A stretch of 64,000 nucleotides of DNA, taken from the NCBI RefSeq assembly GCF_026339955.1, contig NZ_JAPEPW010000003.1, positions 434,001-498,000 on the forward strand, given 5' to 3'. Shown one piece after another: positions 53,852 through 63,303 of this stretch (within the stretch, counting starts at the first letter, position 1; each line of letters opens with the position of its first letter). The translations under genes and the position numbers were made by a program. The notes beneath the pieces were generated by a model. The model was given only the letters and a program-made list of their open reading frames with translations, ran no database searches and was not told the DNA's origin. The stretch comes from Streptomyces sp. NBC_01549. Its GTDB lineage: Bacteria; Actinomycetota; Actinomycetes; Streptomycetales; Streptomycetaceae.

Positions 53852-55312
53852 ATGGCTTCGATCAGTCCGACGCCCGAACCCGATCCGCGCAGGTGGCGGG
53901 CGCTCGGGATCATCTGCCTGGTACAGGTGATGCTGCTGCTCGACGTGACCGTGGTCAATGTCGCTCTTCCCCCCATACAGCGGGATCTTGGCTTTACGAC
54001 CACCGGCCTGGCATGGGTCGTCAACGGTTACACCGTCACCTACGGCGGACTGCTGATGCTCGGCGGGCGCCTGGGTGATCTGCTGGGCCGCAGACGCCTG
54101 TTCCTGATCGGTCTGGCGGTCTTCGCGCTCTCGTCGGCGACCGCCGGAATAGCCCAGCAAGCCGGTGTACTCGTCGCCAGCCGCTTCGTACAGGGCATCG
54201 GCGCCGCACTCGTCAGCCCGGCGGCCCTGTCGCTGGTAACACTGCTGTTCACCCGGCCACAGGAAAGGGCGCGGGCGATGGCCATCTGGAGCGGCCTGGC
54301 CGGAGTCGGCGTGGCCCTGGGCGTCGTACTCTCAGGCATCCTGACCGACCTCGCCTCCTGGCGCTGGATATTTTTCATCAACCTGCCCATCGCCGCCTTC
54401 GCGTTTCTCGCCACCCCCAAGCTCGTCTCCGAGAGCCGGGCCGCCAAGCGCGGCCGGCCTGACGTCCTGGGAGCCATCCTGGTCACCCTCGGCCTGCTCC
54501 TGCTCGTGTTCGGCCTGCTGGAGAAGGGCAACCACGCGTGGCTCTCGTTCTCCGTCCTGGGCTGCGTGGGGATCGGCGTCGTCCTCTTGATCGGCTTCGT
54601 GTTCGCCGAAGCCCGCGCCGCACAGCCCCTGGTACCCCTCGCATTCCTACGCTCACGCAACCGGAGCATCGCCAACATGGTCCGCGTCTGCTACTACATC
54701 GGGTTCGCCACCTTCTTCTTCTCCCTGAGCTTGTATATTCAGCACATATTGCATTTCTCCACGCTGGCGACCGGGTTCGCCTTCGTACCGTTCGGGTTTG
54801 TCATTCTGTTCAGTGCCACCGTGGTGGCACCGCGCCTCCTCCCCCGGTTCGGGCTGCGGACGCTGAACGGAGGAGGCCTTGCGATCTCCACGATCGGCTA
54901 CGTTTTCCTTGCCGGACTGAGCGCACATGGCACCTATGTGGCCGATGTGCTGCCTGGGCTGATCCTCGTACCGCTGGGAGGCGGCCTGGTCCTCGTCGGA
55001 TCCACCGTCGCCGGAGTGGACGGCGCCACGGGTGAGGACGCGGGCATCGCCACCAGCATGAACAATGCGTCCATGCAGATCGGCAGCGCCATCGGTCTGG
55101 CCGCCCTGGTCTCACTGGGCACCAGCCACGCCACCGTGCTGCAGCACGCGGGAGTCGACCCCACGACCGCTACCGCGCGCGGCTACGCCTTCAGCTTCGC
55201 AGTCGCCGCTGCTGTGACGGCCTTCGGCGCGTTGCTCGGCTTCGTCGGGATCCACCCGACGGTAGCCAAAGTCGGGACCGTGCGGGAGAACGCCGAGCAG
55301 CGAGCGGCCTGA
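53852..55312 (+). CDS. MFS exporter, DHA2 (EmrB/QacA) type
   Basis: About 486 residues from the ATG at 53852 (an upstream in-frame start at 53612 would add a non-coding-like leader). Motif order: ICLVQVMLLLDVTVVNVALP (helix 1, D1 motif), LGGRLGDLLGRRRLFLIGLA (motif A), ASRFVQGIGAALVSPAALSL (motif B), GVALGVVLSGILTDLASWRW and IFFINLPIAAFAFLATPKLV (motif C region). Fourteen helices are expected. Such pumps expel drugs with the proton gradient. No regulator is adjacent; the left neighbour is an IS3 remnant. Intact. Confidence 0.92.
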   Translation: MASISPTPEPDPRRWRALGIICLVQVMLLLDVTVVNVALPPIQRDLGFTTTGLAWVVNGYTVTYGGLLMLGGRLGDLLGRRRLFLIGLAVFALSSATAGIAQQAGVLVASRFVQGIGAALVSPAALSLVTLLFTRPQERARAMAIWSGLAGVGVALGVVLSGILTDLASWRWIFFINLPIAAFAFLATPKLVSESRAAKRGRPDVLGAILVTLGLLLLVFGLLEKGNHAWLSFSVLGCVGIGVVLLIGFVFAEARAAQPLVPLAFLRSRNRSIANMVRVCYYIGFATFFFSLSLYIQHILHFSTLATGFAFVPFGFVILFSATVVAPRLLPRFGLRTLNGGGLAISTIGYVFLAGLSAHGTYVADVLPGLILVPLGGGLVLVGSTVAGVDGATGEDAGIATSMNNASMQIGSAIGLAALVSLGTSHATVLQHAGVDPTTATARGYAFSFAVAAAVTAFGALLGFVGIHPTVAKVGTVRENAEQRAA

Positions 55313-55541
55313 CTCGCCGTCGGCAGAGAAAGCATGAGCCTGCGGCTGAGGAGGTGGCGAGGGCCGCCAAGGTCACGCTGCCCGATCCTCGTGCACCTCT
55401 CGACACGTAACACCGTCACTTAGTGCGTTGTGGCAAAGGGAGTCCCTGTTCGATGAGCAGGGACTATTCCGTGTGCGGAGCATGATTGCGGAGGGATAGG
55501 GGCAGGCAGCGGACGGCTTGTTGTGGATCGAGGAGGGTGCG

Positions 55542-56108
55542 ATGCCGTCGGTGCTGGGGTTGATGGAACAGCGTGAGGCGCGGGCGAGGCGGGATCTGGA
55601 GTCTTGGACGGAGGTTCTGGAGCAGGCTCAGGCGGAGGTGGATGCCGCGCGGGAGCGGGTCGAGCGGGCCCGGGTGGGGCGTGAGGAGCTCGTGTCGGTG
55701 CTGGCCGAGGAGAGCGACGTTGATACGCCGGTTTCCGTGTCGTCTGGCGGTGAGACGGCTGCCGGTGTGGGATCGAGCGGCCCCGGCGCGGGGCAGGGCG
55801 AGCGGCCGCCGGTGTGGCGGTCGGGCATGGGCGAGGAAGCGCTCAGGGGCTTGTACCGGGAGGTGTTCGCCGCGGTGGTGGCTGCGTCGGGGCCGGTGAA
55901 CGGAGTGGAGCTGACGCGGGCGGTGGGCCGGGAGGCGGAGATCAAGAACGAGGTGGAGAAGATCCGTCACCGTGCCTATGTGCTGGAGAAGCGGGGCTGG
56001 CTGGTGCGGGCGGGGGACGGACGGTTCATGCCCGCGCCCGCAGCAGTCGGCCGGGGCGCCTCTCCGGCCAGCGCGGAGCGTCCCCGGCCAGGCGCCTCGA
56101 CAGCCTGA
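55542..56108 (+). CDS. IS5-associated accessory protein (coiled coil plus winged helix)
   Basis: 188 residues from the ATG at 55542, preceded by GAGGAGG at 5 bases. A long coiled coil comes first (REARARRDLESWTEVLEQAQ, AEVDAARERVERARVGREEL), then a Gly/Ser/Pro linker (55730-55810) and a C-terminal winged-helix-like domain (LYREVFAAVVAASGPVNGVE, IRHRAYVLEKRGWLVRAGDG). The near-identical partner at 61793 occupies the same place in IS copy B, so the gene belongs to the element. The role is unknown; a transposition regulator or target-choice factor is possible. Convergent overlap with the transposase gene could let the two transcripts dampen each other. Confidence 0.78.
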   Translation: MPSVLGLMEQREARARRDLESWTEVLEQAQAEVDAARERVERARVGREELVSVLAEESDVDTPVSVSSGGETAAGVGSSGPGAGQGERPPVWRSGMGEEALRGLYREVFAAVVAASGPVNGVELTRAVGREAEIKNEVEKIRHRAYVLEKRGWLVRAGDGRFMPAPAAVGRGASPASAERPRPGASTA

Positions 56109-57018
56109 TCACAGCGGCCCACCACACCATCTGGGTGTGGTGGTCGGGGCGGCGTTCGTGGTCGCGGTTGAGGCGGCGTGAGCGGGAGAGCCAGCTCAGC
56201 GTGCGCTCCACCACCCACCTGCGGGCCAGTACGACAAATCCGCGCCTGCCGTCGGAGCGGCGCACGACCTCGATCCGCACTCCGTGGCGGGCAAACGCCT
56301 TCGCCAGTGCCGGACCCTGGTAGGCGCTGTCGACCCACACCAACTTCAGCAGCCGGCCCGGCTGGTCCATGAACGTCTCCAGCAGCGCGGGGGCGGCCTT
56401 GGAGTCGTGCACGTCGGCCGTGGTCACGGTGACCTCCAGGAGCAGGCCCTCGGTATCGGTCAGGATGTGACGCTTGCGCCCGTCACGTGACTTCCCGCCG
56501 TCGTATCCGCGGCTGTCCTCGCCGACGGTCTCGGAGGCGTCCACCGACTGACTGTCGATGATTCCCGCGCTGGGCTCGGTGTTGCGGCCTGCGCGTTCCC
56601 TCGCCACGCAGCGCAGGCGTTCGTGCAGCTCACGCACGTAGTCGCAGGCCCGCCAGCGGCGGAAGAAGTCGTAAACCGCCCGCCAGTACGGGAAGTCGAC
56701 CGGCAGGGCCATCCACTTCACGCCGTTGTCGACCAGGTAGCGCACAGCGTCGAGCATCTCGCGGTGGCAATACGCCTCCGGACGCCCGCCCTGCTTGAGG
56801 AGCCAGGCCGGTACCGGCATCGCCGCGCGGACCTCGGCCCACTCCGCGTCCGTCATGTCACTGGGATAGCAGCCTGCCCGCCGTCCCGGAGCGATCGAAC
56901 CGAACCTGTGCGCGTAGCAGTCGCACTCCGGGGTGACCGCGGTGGACGCGGGTACAGCAGAGATGGTCAACTGGTCGGACAACGGGTCTCCTTGCTCGTG
57001 ACCGGCCTCAACAACCAC
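56026..57018 (-). CDS. IS5-family transposase (copy A)
   Basis: 330 residues, intact. The N-terminal DUF4096-like part is RRAGCYPSDMTDAEWAEVRA and MLDAVRYLVDNGVKWMALPV. Catalytic residues: Asp in GIIDSQSVDASETVGE, Asp in LVWVDSAYQGPALAKAF, Glu in RRWVVERTLSWLSRSRRLNR. A GTG at 57018 is the likely start. It should act on the 15-base inverted repeats at both ends. Confidence 0.93.
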   Translation of the reverse strand: MVVEAGHEQGDPLSDQLTISAVPASTAVTPECDCYAHRFGSIAPGRRAGCYPSDMTDAEWAEVRAAMPVPAWLLKQGGRPEAYCHREMLDAVRYLVDNGVKWMALPVDFPYWRAVYDFFRRWRACDYVRELHERLRCVARERAGRNTEPSAGIIDSQSVDASETVGEDSRGYDGGKSRDGRKRHILTDTEGLLLEVTVTTADVHDSKAAPALLETFMDQPGRLLKLVWVDSAYQGPALAKAFARHGVRIEVVRRSDGRRGFVVLARRWVVERTLSWLSRSRRLNRDHERRPDHHTQMVWWAAVIRLSRRLAGDAPRWPERRPGRLLRARA

Positions 57019-57133
57019 GTCACTACCAAGGGGCCCGTTTCTTCATGCCCGCGACCACACCGGCAACTCTGTCCGAACGATCACCCGCGCCGCAGGCTTC
57101 GAACGAGATCCGGTTTGCCACAACGCACTTAAC

Positions 57134-58613
57134 CTCAATACCGGGTAACTTAGGGCTTTGGTATCCGCTTGACCCGTTTGGGTTTGGTGGCGCCAACGAT
57201 GGTGACGGCCGCAGCACATGAGCGGTCTGCAACGCGGTGGGCAGCGCGTTTGAGGGGCCAGCTGGCGACTTTGCGTTTGATGACGCGGGGGTTGGCCCGG
57301 CGGCGTCGCCGTGGCAGGAGGCGTTCGAGGAGTTCAGCGTGGGTGGCTTTGACCGCGCGGGCGAGTCGGCCGGGGGGAAAATGCCGCCTGGTCGGTGACC
57401 TGGCGGCGCACGACGCGCAGTGAGCGGGTGAAGGAGATCCGGTCGGGGTCCCGGTCGGCTTGTCGTGCGGCCTGGTGCATCAGGTGCCGGATGGCGTGGT
57501 GGACGAGCAGGAAGCCGTAGAGTTCCTGCTCGGCTCCGTCAGGGTGCTGCGAACGCAGTACCAGGTGTGGCCCGCCGAGGTGGGTCTTGATTTCGTCGAG
57601 GGTGGACTCGAACTCCCATCGCTGGGCGTAGAGGGCGGCCAGTTCCGCGGCCGGGGCCTCGTCCGGGTCGAGGATCGTGGTGATGAGCCGGTAGACGCCC
57701 TCATGGCCGACGATGGTGTATTCCACCGCGCGTACTGGCCTCCCACGACGGGTGTGGTGGATGTCGCTGCGATCGAAGATCTCGGTGAGATACGAGCCGT
57801 CCGACAACTGCTCGACCACCGGCAGCACGAGGTCTTTGCGGACTCGCCACAGCAGGTCCGCCCCCGTGGCCGCGGCGGTGCGCCACAGGTCCACGCCGTA
57901 GAAGCCACGGTCGGCCAGCAGCAGCATTCCCGGCCGCAGGGACACCAGGACCGCCCGGGCCAGAGCCTGCTCTCCGGTGCGCAGAGCTCCGGTCGCAACA
58001 TCGAAGACGGCGTGGGTACCGCACTCCACCAGGCCGACCATACGCAACTGCGGGTAGCCGACGTCCTGTTCACCGCGCCCGGAGCGGGGCGGACGGCCGA
58101 ACGCCTCCACGTTCGACTTCGTGTCGGGCAAGTCGAATGTGGTGCCGTCGATCGCGGTCAGCCGCCAGTCGCGGTAGAAGGCGCCCTGAGTGTCCGGTGT
58201 GGCAACCGGACGGCACACCTGCGCGAACAACTGCCGCAACGGCGCCACCCCCAGCCGGGACCTGGCTTTCCAGATCGCCGCCGTACTCGGCACCACCCAC
58301 GACGTACGCCAACGCCGAGCACCCTGCAAACCGGCCGTCAGCAGTCCGGCGACCTCCTCATAGCTCTGCCCGGAGAACAGGCACATCGCCAACACGAAGT
58401 AGACACCAGCCGGGCCGGCAACAGCCGGTTCCGCTGCTGCACCCGACCCGTCTCCGCCAACACCTCGTCCACAAGCGACTGAGGAAACGCCTGTGTCAGC
58501 ACCCCGACCGCGACCCGGTCCGACAACCGCTCACCAGATGACTTCAGCCGACCCGCTCTTGCCACGCCAACAACAACAACAACCGGATTGCCTCTAAGTT
58601 ACCGGTATTGAGG
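57134..58613 (-). mobile_element. IS4-family element, degenerate
   Basis: Terminal repeats CCTCAATACCGGGTAACTTA (left) and CCTCAATACCGGTAACTTAG (right, other strand) bound a single broken transposase gene. It starts only five bases beyond IS5 copy A. No matching target duplication is visible. Confidence 0.75.
57150..58565 (-). pseudogene. IS4-family transposase with two frameshifts
   Basis: The N-terminus is GERLSDRVAVGVLTQAFPQS, NRLLPAR; one base is missing near 58411, after which GVYFVLAMCLFSGQSYEEVA continues in the next frame. The DDE core is readable: LTAIDGTTFDLPDTKSNVEA, MLLLADRGFYGVDLWRTAAA, ALYAQRWEFESTLDEIKTHL. One extra T within the A/T run at 57378-57381 shifts the C-terminus, which otherwise would read VKATHAELLERLLPRRRRRA and end RVKRIPKP at 57150. 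So it is inactive as written. Confidence 0.85.
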
Positions 58614-58970
58614 CTAACGGAGTCCTATTTGGGCTCTCTCGACGATCCCCCCGCTACACAGCCGGAGGTCTCCCGCGATCTCGGTCAGGGCGGGCAGGTG
58701 GGTGCCTGGCTCGGTGCACGAGAGCCGCACCCAGCGGCGCACCGCCTGCACGTCGTCGTCGCTCGCCACCACGCTGTCCGCCGTCATGCCTGGCCCCTGC
58801 TCTCCGGTGATCCGATGCGGGAACCAGCCTGGTGCGCCGCATAGTGCGGGCGCCACGACTTGCCAGGCGGATGCGGACCGCGCCGGCGTGAAGAAGAACT
58901 GGCCATAGCACTCTCGTCGTCTCACAGGGGGCGTCAGGAAGGGTAGCGTGCCATCACTGAGCGATGCCAC
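58614..58970 (-). CDS. hypothetical protein
   Basis: About 118 codons from a GTG at 58970 (VASLSDGTLPFLTPP, YGQFFFTPARSASAWQVVAP, WVRLSCTEPGTHLPALTEIA, stop at 58614). Codon bias is moderate and there is no clear ribosome-binding site. The last codons read into the IS4 edge, so the C-terminus may not be native. No family is recognised. Confidence 0.35.
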   Translation of the reverse strand: MASLSDGTLPFLTPPVRRRECYGQFFFTPARSASAWQVVAPALCGAPGWFPHRITGEQGPGMTADSVVASDDDVQAVRRWVRLSCTEPGTHLPALTEIAGDLRLCSGGIVERAQIGLR

Positions 58971-59399
58971 AGTGAGGGGAGATAGTCGCCGGTGGGTACT
59001 CAAGCGCCGAGCCCGTCTGCTCTCAGTGCGTTGTGGCAAACCGGATCTTGTTCGGGCGGCAGTGGGTGATCGTCTGGACGGAGGTTCGGGTGCGGTCGTG
59101 GGCATGAGAGAACGGGCCCCTTGGTAGTGACGCGGTTACGACACCAGCACGACCAAGGAAGCCCGTTGCCTGATCAGTTGAGCAGTATCTCTGTGCCTGC
59201 GTCCACCGCGGTCACCCCTGGGTGTGACTGCTACGTGCACCGGTTCGGTTCGGTCGCTCCGGGACGGCGGGCGCGGTGCTATCCGAGTGACATGACGGAT
59301 GCGGAGTGGGCCGAGGTCCGCTCGGCGATGCCGGTGCCGGCCTGGCTCCTGAAGCGGGGCGGGCGTCCGGAGGCGTACTGCCACCGGACAATGCTCGAC

Positions 59400-61143
59400 C
59401 AATGCCACGAAGTTAAGGCCCTGTTGGCGGTGTCAAGCGTGGCGAGAGACAGAAGGGACCTCTGCTATCCAGGGGATCGACCAAGATCTTCCTGAGAAAG
59501 CAGAGGCCCAGTGGCCAAGTCTGTCATGGGCGGAACCGATGACGTGTTCGCGCCTGGTCATATTGGTGAGTTAACGCAGGTCATCCCACCCGAGTTGGTC
59601 GATGCGGTACTGGACGAGACCGGGGCGCGCGAGCGACGACTTCGGAGCCTCCCCTCCCGCGTCGGGGTGTACTTCGTGCTCGCGCTCGGGCTGTTCGAGC
59701 ATCTGGGCACCGGACTGGTGTGGGGCAAACTCGCAGCCGGACTCGCCGCCCGGGTGCCGCAGCCGTCAGAGAAGGCACTTCGCGACCTGCGTCGGCGGGT
59801 CGGGGTGGCCCCGCTCAAGCGGCTGTTCGACGTGCTGGCCGGCCCGCTTGCCCAGCCGTCCACACCGGGAGTGCGCTACCGCCGCTGGCGCACGGTGGCC
59901 TTCGACGGCTGCGGGAGCCTGTCCGTTCCCGACCACGAGCGCAACCGGTCATGGCTCGGCCGCACCGAACGCCGCTACGGCCCGACTGGCCACCCCCGGC
60001 CGATGCTCATGACCCTGTGCGAAACAGGCACCCGCGGCCTGATCGCAGCGGTCTTCGGCCCCGCCTCCAAGGGCGAGACCGACTACGCCCACGACCTGAC
60101 CGGCCACCTGACCCCGGACATGCTCCTCCTGGCGGACCGCGCCTTCGACAGCAACGACCTGCTCGCAGACATCGCAGCTCAGGGGACTCAGTTCCTGATA
60201 CGTGCTACCAGCACCCGACGACCGCCGGTGCTGGCGCTGCTGCCCGACGGCTCCTACCTGACCCGGATCGGCGGCCTCCCGCTGCGGGTGATCGAGGCCG
60301 AGATCCACTCCCGCACCGCCGACGGCGGCGACTTCGGCGGGACCTACCGCCTGCTGACCACCCTCAACGACCACCGCACCGATCCCGCCGACCACCTGGT
60401 GCGTCTCTACCACGAGCGCTGGGAGATCGAGATCACCTACCTGGCGCTCCGTCACACCCTGCTCAGAGGCCGGGTCCTACGTTCGAAGGACCCGGTGGGC
60501 CTCAACAAGGAGATGTGAGGACTACTCACCCTCTACCAGGCCCTGCGCTCGGTCATGGTGACCGCGGTGGAGACACTGCCCGGCTGCGATCCCGACCGAG
60601 CCGGCTTCACCGTCGCTCTGGAAGCCGCCCGCGACACAGTGGTCAGCCTGGTCGCAACGACCGCGACCTCAGGGCCGAGCAGCCCCTCCGACCTGGTGGG
60701 ACACATCGGCACCCGCGTTCTGCACGCGCTGCTCCCCGGGCGCCGGATGCGCCTGTCCGCCCGCATCGTCAAGTGCGGAACCTCCCGCTACAACATCTGG
60801 AACCGCGACGGCCGTCCACGCGCCAGCACACCGATCACCGCCATCGAGATCACCGTGCACCCACCAGCCCTGCCCAGCACTCAGGACCCGAGCCGGGCCC
60901 TCTCCTGCCGCTGGGGCCAGGTCTGCCAGCTCTTGGCCGCGAACTCCAACCAGGCCATGCACACCCGGAACATCGCACGGCATCTCGGGCTCCCCAGCTC
61001 GGGGCGCCCCCTCAGCAGCCTCACCGCGCAACTCTGCTACTGGGCCCGCAACGACCGACTCATCCGCACCGCGCCAAGCACCTACAAGATCACTCTCCCT
61101 GAAGCCTTGACACCGCCAACAGGGCCTTAACTTCGTGGCATTG
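59400..61143 (+). mobile_element. IS4-family element nested in IS5 copy B
   Basis: Long perfect inverted repeats begin CAATGCCACGAAGTTAAGGC at both ends and run for more than 35 bases. The target duplication AATGCTCGAC lies at 59390-59399 and 61144-61153. 1744 bp. Confidence 0.95.
59511..61130 (+). pseudogene. IS4-family transposase with one internal stop
   Basis: One frame of 539 codons broken only by a TGA at 60516-60518 (context KEM, stop, GLLTLYQALRSVMV, where relatives have Trp). Start region: PGHIGELTQVIPPELVDAVL and VGVYFVLALGLFEHLGTGLV. Core: RTVAFDGCGSLSVPDHERNR, MLLLADRAFDSNDLLADIAA, RLYHERWEIEITYLALRHTL. The C-terminal part ends APSTYKITLPEALTPPTGP. Restoring TGG would repair it. 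The element ends are perfect, so the stop is recent or an error. Confidence 0.88.
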
Positions 61144-61792
61144 AATGCTCGACGCGGTGCGCTACTGGTCGACAACGGCGTGAAGTGGACGGCTCTGCCG
61201 GTCGATTTCCCGTACTGGCGGGCGGTCTACGACTTCTTCCGCCGCTGGCGGGCCTACGACTTTGCGCGTGAACTGTACGAACGCCTGCGACGTTCGGCGA
61301 GGGAGCGCGCCGGCCGCAACGCCGAGCCCAGTGCGGGAGTCATCGACAGTCAGTCGGTGGACGCCTCCGAGACCGTCGGCGAGGACAGTCGCGGATACGA
61401 CGGCGGCAAGTCACGCGACGGCCGCAAGCGCCACATCCTGACCGACACCGAGGGCCTGCTCCTGGAGGTCACCGTGACCACGGCCGATGTGCACGACTCC
61501 AAGGCCGCCCCCGCACTGCTGGAGACGTTCATGCAGCAGCCGGGCCGGCTGCTGAAACTGGTGTGGGTCGACAGCGCCTACCGGGGTCCGGCGCTGGCGA
61601 AGGCGTTCGCCCGCCACGGAGTCCGGACCGAGGTCGTGCGCCGCTCCGACGGACAACCCGGATTTGTCGTACTGGCCCGCAGATGGGTCATGGAACGAAC
61701 GCTGAGCTGGCTGGCCCGCTCACGCCGCCTCAACCGCGACCACGAACGCCGCCCCGACCACCACGCCCAGATGGTGTGGTGGGCCGCCGTGA

Positions 61793-62359
61793 TCAGACTG
61801 TCCCGGCGCCTGGCCGCAGACGCTCCGCGTTGGCCGGAGAAGCGCCCCGGCCGACTGCCCCGGGCTCAGGCATGAACCGTCCGTCCTTCGCCCGCACCAG
61901 CCAGCCCCGCTTCTCCAGCGCACAGGCACGGTGCCGGATTTTCTCCACCTCGTTCTTGATCTCCGCTTCCCGGCCCACCGCCCGCGTCAGCTCCACTCCG
62001 TTCACCGGCCCCGGAGCGGCCACCACCGCGGCGAACACCTCCCGATAGAGACCGCTGAGCACCTCCTCGCCCATGCCCGACCGCCACACCGGCGGCCGCT
62101 CACCATGCCCCGCGCCCAAGCCGCTCGATCCCACGGCGGCAGCCATCTCACCACCAGACGGCACGGAAACCGGCGTATTCACCGGGCTCTCCTCAGCCAG
62201 CACCGACACGAGTTCCTCACGCCCCACCCGGGCCCGCTCGACTCGCTCCCGCGCGGCATCCACCTCTGCCTGAGCCTGCTCCAGGACCTCCGTCCAGGAC
62301 TCCAGATCCTGCCTCGCCCGCGCCTCACGCTGTTCCATCAACCCCAGCACCGACGGCAT
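61793..62359 (-). CDS. IS5-associated accessory protein (copy B)
   Basis: 188 residues from the ATG at 62359, the partner of the gene at 55542 with a modest number of substitutions (for example VLSGLYREVFAAVVAAPGPV, EKRGWLVRAKDGRFMPEPGA). Its frame is intact although the transposase of the same element is destroyed, which suggests either recent decay or selection on this gene itself. It overlaps the transposase 3' end convergently by 83 bases, as in copy A. Confidence 0.75.
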   Translation of the reverse strand: MPSVLGLMEQREARARQDLESWTEVLEQAQAEVDAARERVERARVGREELVSVLAEESPVNTPVSVPSGGEMAAAVGSSGLGAGHGERPPVWRSGMGEEVLSGLYREVFAAVVAAPGPVNGVELTRAVGREAEIKNEVEKIRHRACALEKRGWLVRAKDGRFMPEPGAVGRGASPANAERLRPGAGTV

Positions 62360-62478
62360 CGCACCCTCCTCGATCCACAACAAGCCGTCCGCTGCCTGCC
62401 CCTACCCCAAGGCGATCATGCCCCGCACACGAAGAAGCCCCTGCTCATCGAACAGGGACTCCCTTTGCCACAACGCAC

Positions 62479-62845
62479 TCACACTCCTGGCACAGCCACC
62501 CCTCTGGAACCGAGGCCGCGCTTCCGTTTTTGCACCCGCCCGCCAGTGGCACACGCTGTGATCTTGGGTCCCAGCGCGACGACGGAGAACTCCTGCTTCA
62601 CCTCCACGCCAGGGGGACGTTGGCGCAGGATGTGCTCGTCATGCCGCAAGGGCGGCGAAGCGCACCCACTGCGGCGGCACCGCATCGGGCGCGTAGGTGT
62701 TGCCCGGTGCGTGAGAGGTACAGCACTGCTTCATCCGCCGGTTGAACTCGTCGGTGTACAGCACGTGCAGCCCGTACACCCACATCGCCGTTCCTGCCCA
62801 GAGCACCTGCTGGCCCGCCCGGCCCGGAGCGTGGGGGATCTCCAT
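62479..62845 (-). pseudogene. hypothetical gene with a probable frameshift
   Basis: The ATG at 62845 opens MEIPHAPGRAGQQVLWAGTA, MWVYGLHVLYTDEFNRRMKQ, APDAVPPQWVRFAAL with strong codon bias, then stops at 62639. In the next frame the bias continues directly: RHDEHILRQRPPGVEVKQEF, SVVALGPKITA, ending at the IS5 edge. One missing base near 62655 would explain this. No family is recognised. The stretch 62846-63003 holds nothing else. Confidence 0.45.
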
Positions 62846-63003
62846 CTCTTACCAGTTGCCCTCGTCACGTGAGACCAGGTCCTTGCACCTCTCGAGCCCA
62901 ACTATCGGTCGGATGAATTGGCCAACGACGAATCGTCACGACGGGATGAGGTGGGCGTCTTCGCGTGCCCCCGGTCATCTCTCGCGCGAAGTCAATACCG
63001 GGA

Positions 63004-63011
63004 TGTGCACA
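63004..63011 (+). promoter_or_regulatory. palindrome TGTGCACA ahead of the antitoxin gene
   Basis: A perfect 8-base palindrome 20 bases before the ATG, followed by a second GGTGTGCAT half-site next to the start. Phd/YefM antitoxins bind short palindromes of TGTACA type in their own promoter, so autoregulation is likely. Confidence 0.55.
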
Positions 63012-63030
63012 CTTCTGTAAGGTGGTGTGC

Positions 63031-63303
63031 ATGACGGAGACGACTTACTCGATCGTGGAAGCCCGCGCCCGCCTGGGCGCCATCGCGCGCGAGGTCAGCG
63101 CCACCCGTGAACCGGTCGCCATCACCGACCACGGGCAGACCATCGCGATACTGGTCAGCCCCGCTGACGCCCTCGAACTGCAGGAGATGCGGGCCCTGAC
63201 CGCCTACCGTGAACGCCAGGCCCGGGGCGAGAGCGCCGGCATCCCGCATGACGAGGCTTACCGCCGCGTGTTCGGCGGAGCTAACGACGGGGTGCGCGAT
63301 TGA
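63031..63303 (+). CDS. type II antitoxin, Phd/YefM family, without its toxin
   Basis: 90 residues. The DNA-binding N-terminus is YSIVEARARLGAIAREVSAT, then REPVAITDHGQTIAILVSPA, exactly the Phd/YefM pattern; the toxin-binding tail is MRALTAYRERQARGESAGIP. AAGGTGG precedes the ATG. The stop lies in GATTGAGG, where an overlapping toxin start would be expected, but sequence of an IS5 element follows at once. So the toxin gene has been lost or displaced. An orphan antitoxin may still bind its own promoter or protect against related toxins. Confidence 0.88.
   Translation: MTETTYSIVEARARLGAIAREVSATREPVAITDHGQTIAILVSPADALELQEMRALTAYRERQARGESAGIPHDEAYRRVFGGANDGVRD

Larger units (their letters stand above)
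55423..57128 (-). mobile_element. IS5-family element with accessory gene (copy A)
   Basis: Inverted repeats GTGCGTTGTGGCAAA at both ends and a 3-base target duplication TTA (55420-55422 and 57129-57131), 1706 bp. It holds a transposase gene on the minus strand and a convergent accessory gene whose 3' ends overlap by 83 bases. A perfect hairpin AGTCCCTG/CAGGGACT lies near the left end (55441-55465). Confidence 0.92.
59121..61875 (+). pseudogene. IS5-family transposase (copy B), split by IS4 and frameshifted
   Basis: The first part (59121-59399) reads RARCYPSDMTDAEWAEVRSA to GRPEAYCHRTMLD. After the IS4 element and its 10-base duplication, the second part (61154-61875) resumes with AVRY, but one C is missing (TACTGGTC where copy A has TACCTGGTC, near 61163), shifting the frame before VDNGVKWTALPVDFPYWRAV. 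The downstream catalytic part is otherwise complete (GVIDSQSVDASETVGE, WVDSAYRGPALAKAF, RRWVMERTLSWLARSRR). Two independent lesions make it inactive. Confidence 0.9.
59036..62478 (+). mobile_element. IS5-family element with accessory gene (copy B), interrupted by IS4
   Basis: The same GTGCGTTGTGGCAAA inverted repeats as copy A, with target duplication TCA (59033-59035 and 62479-62481). It is inverted relative to copy A. The length of 3443 bp includes a nested 1744-bp IS4 element; without it the element would be about the size of copy A. Confidence 0.92.
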
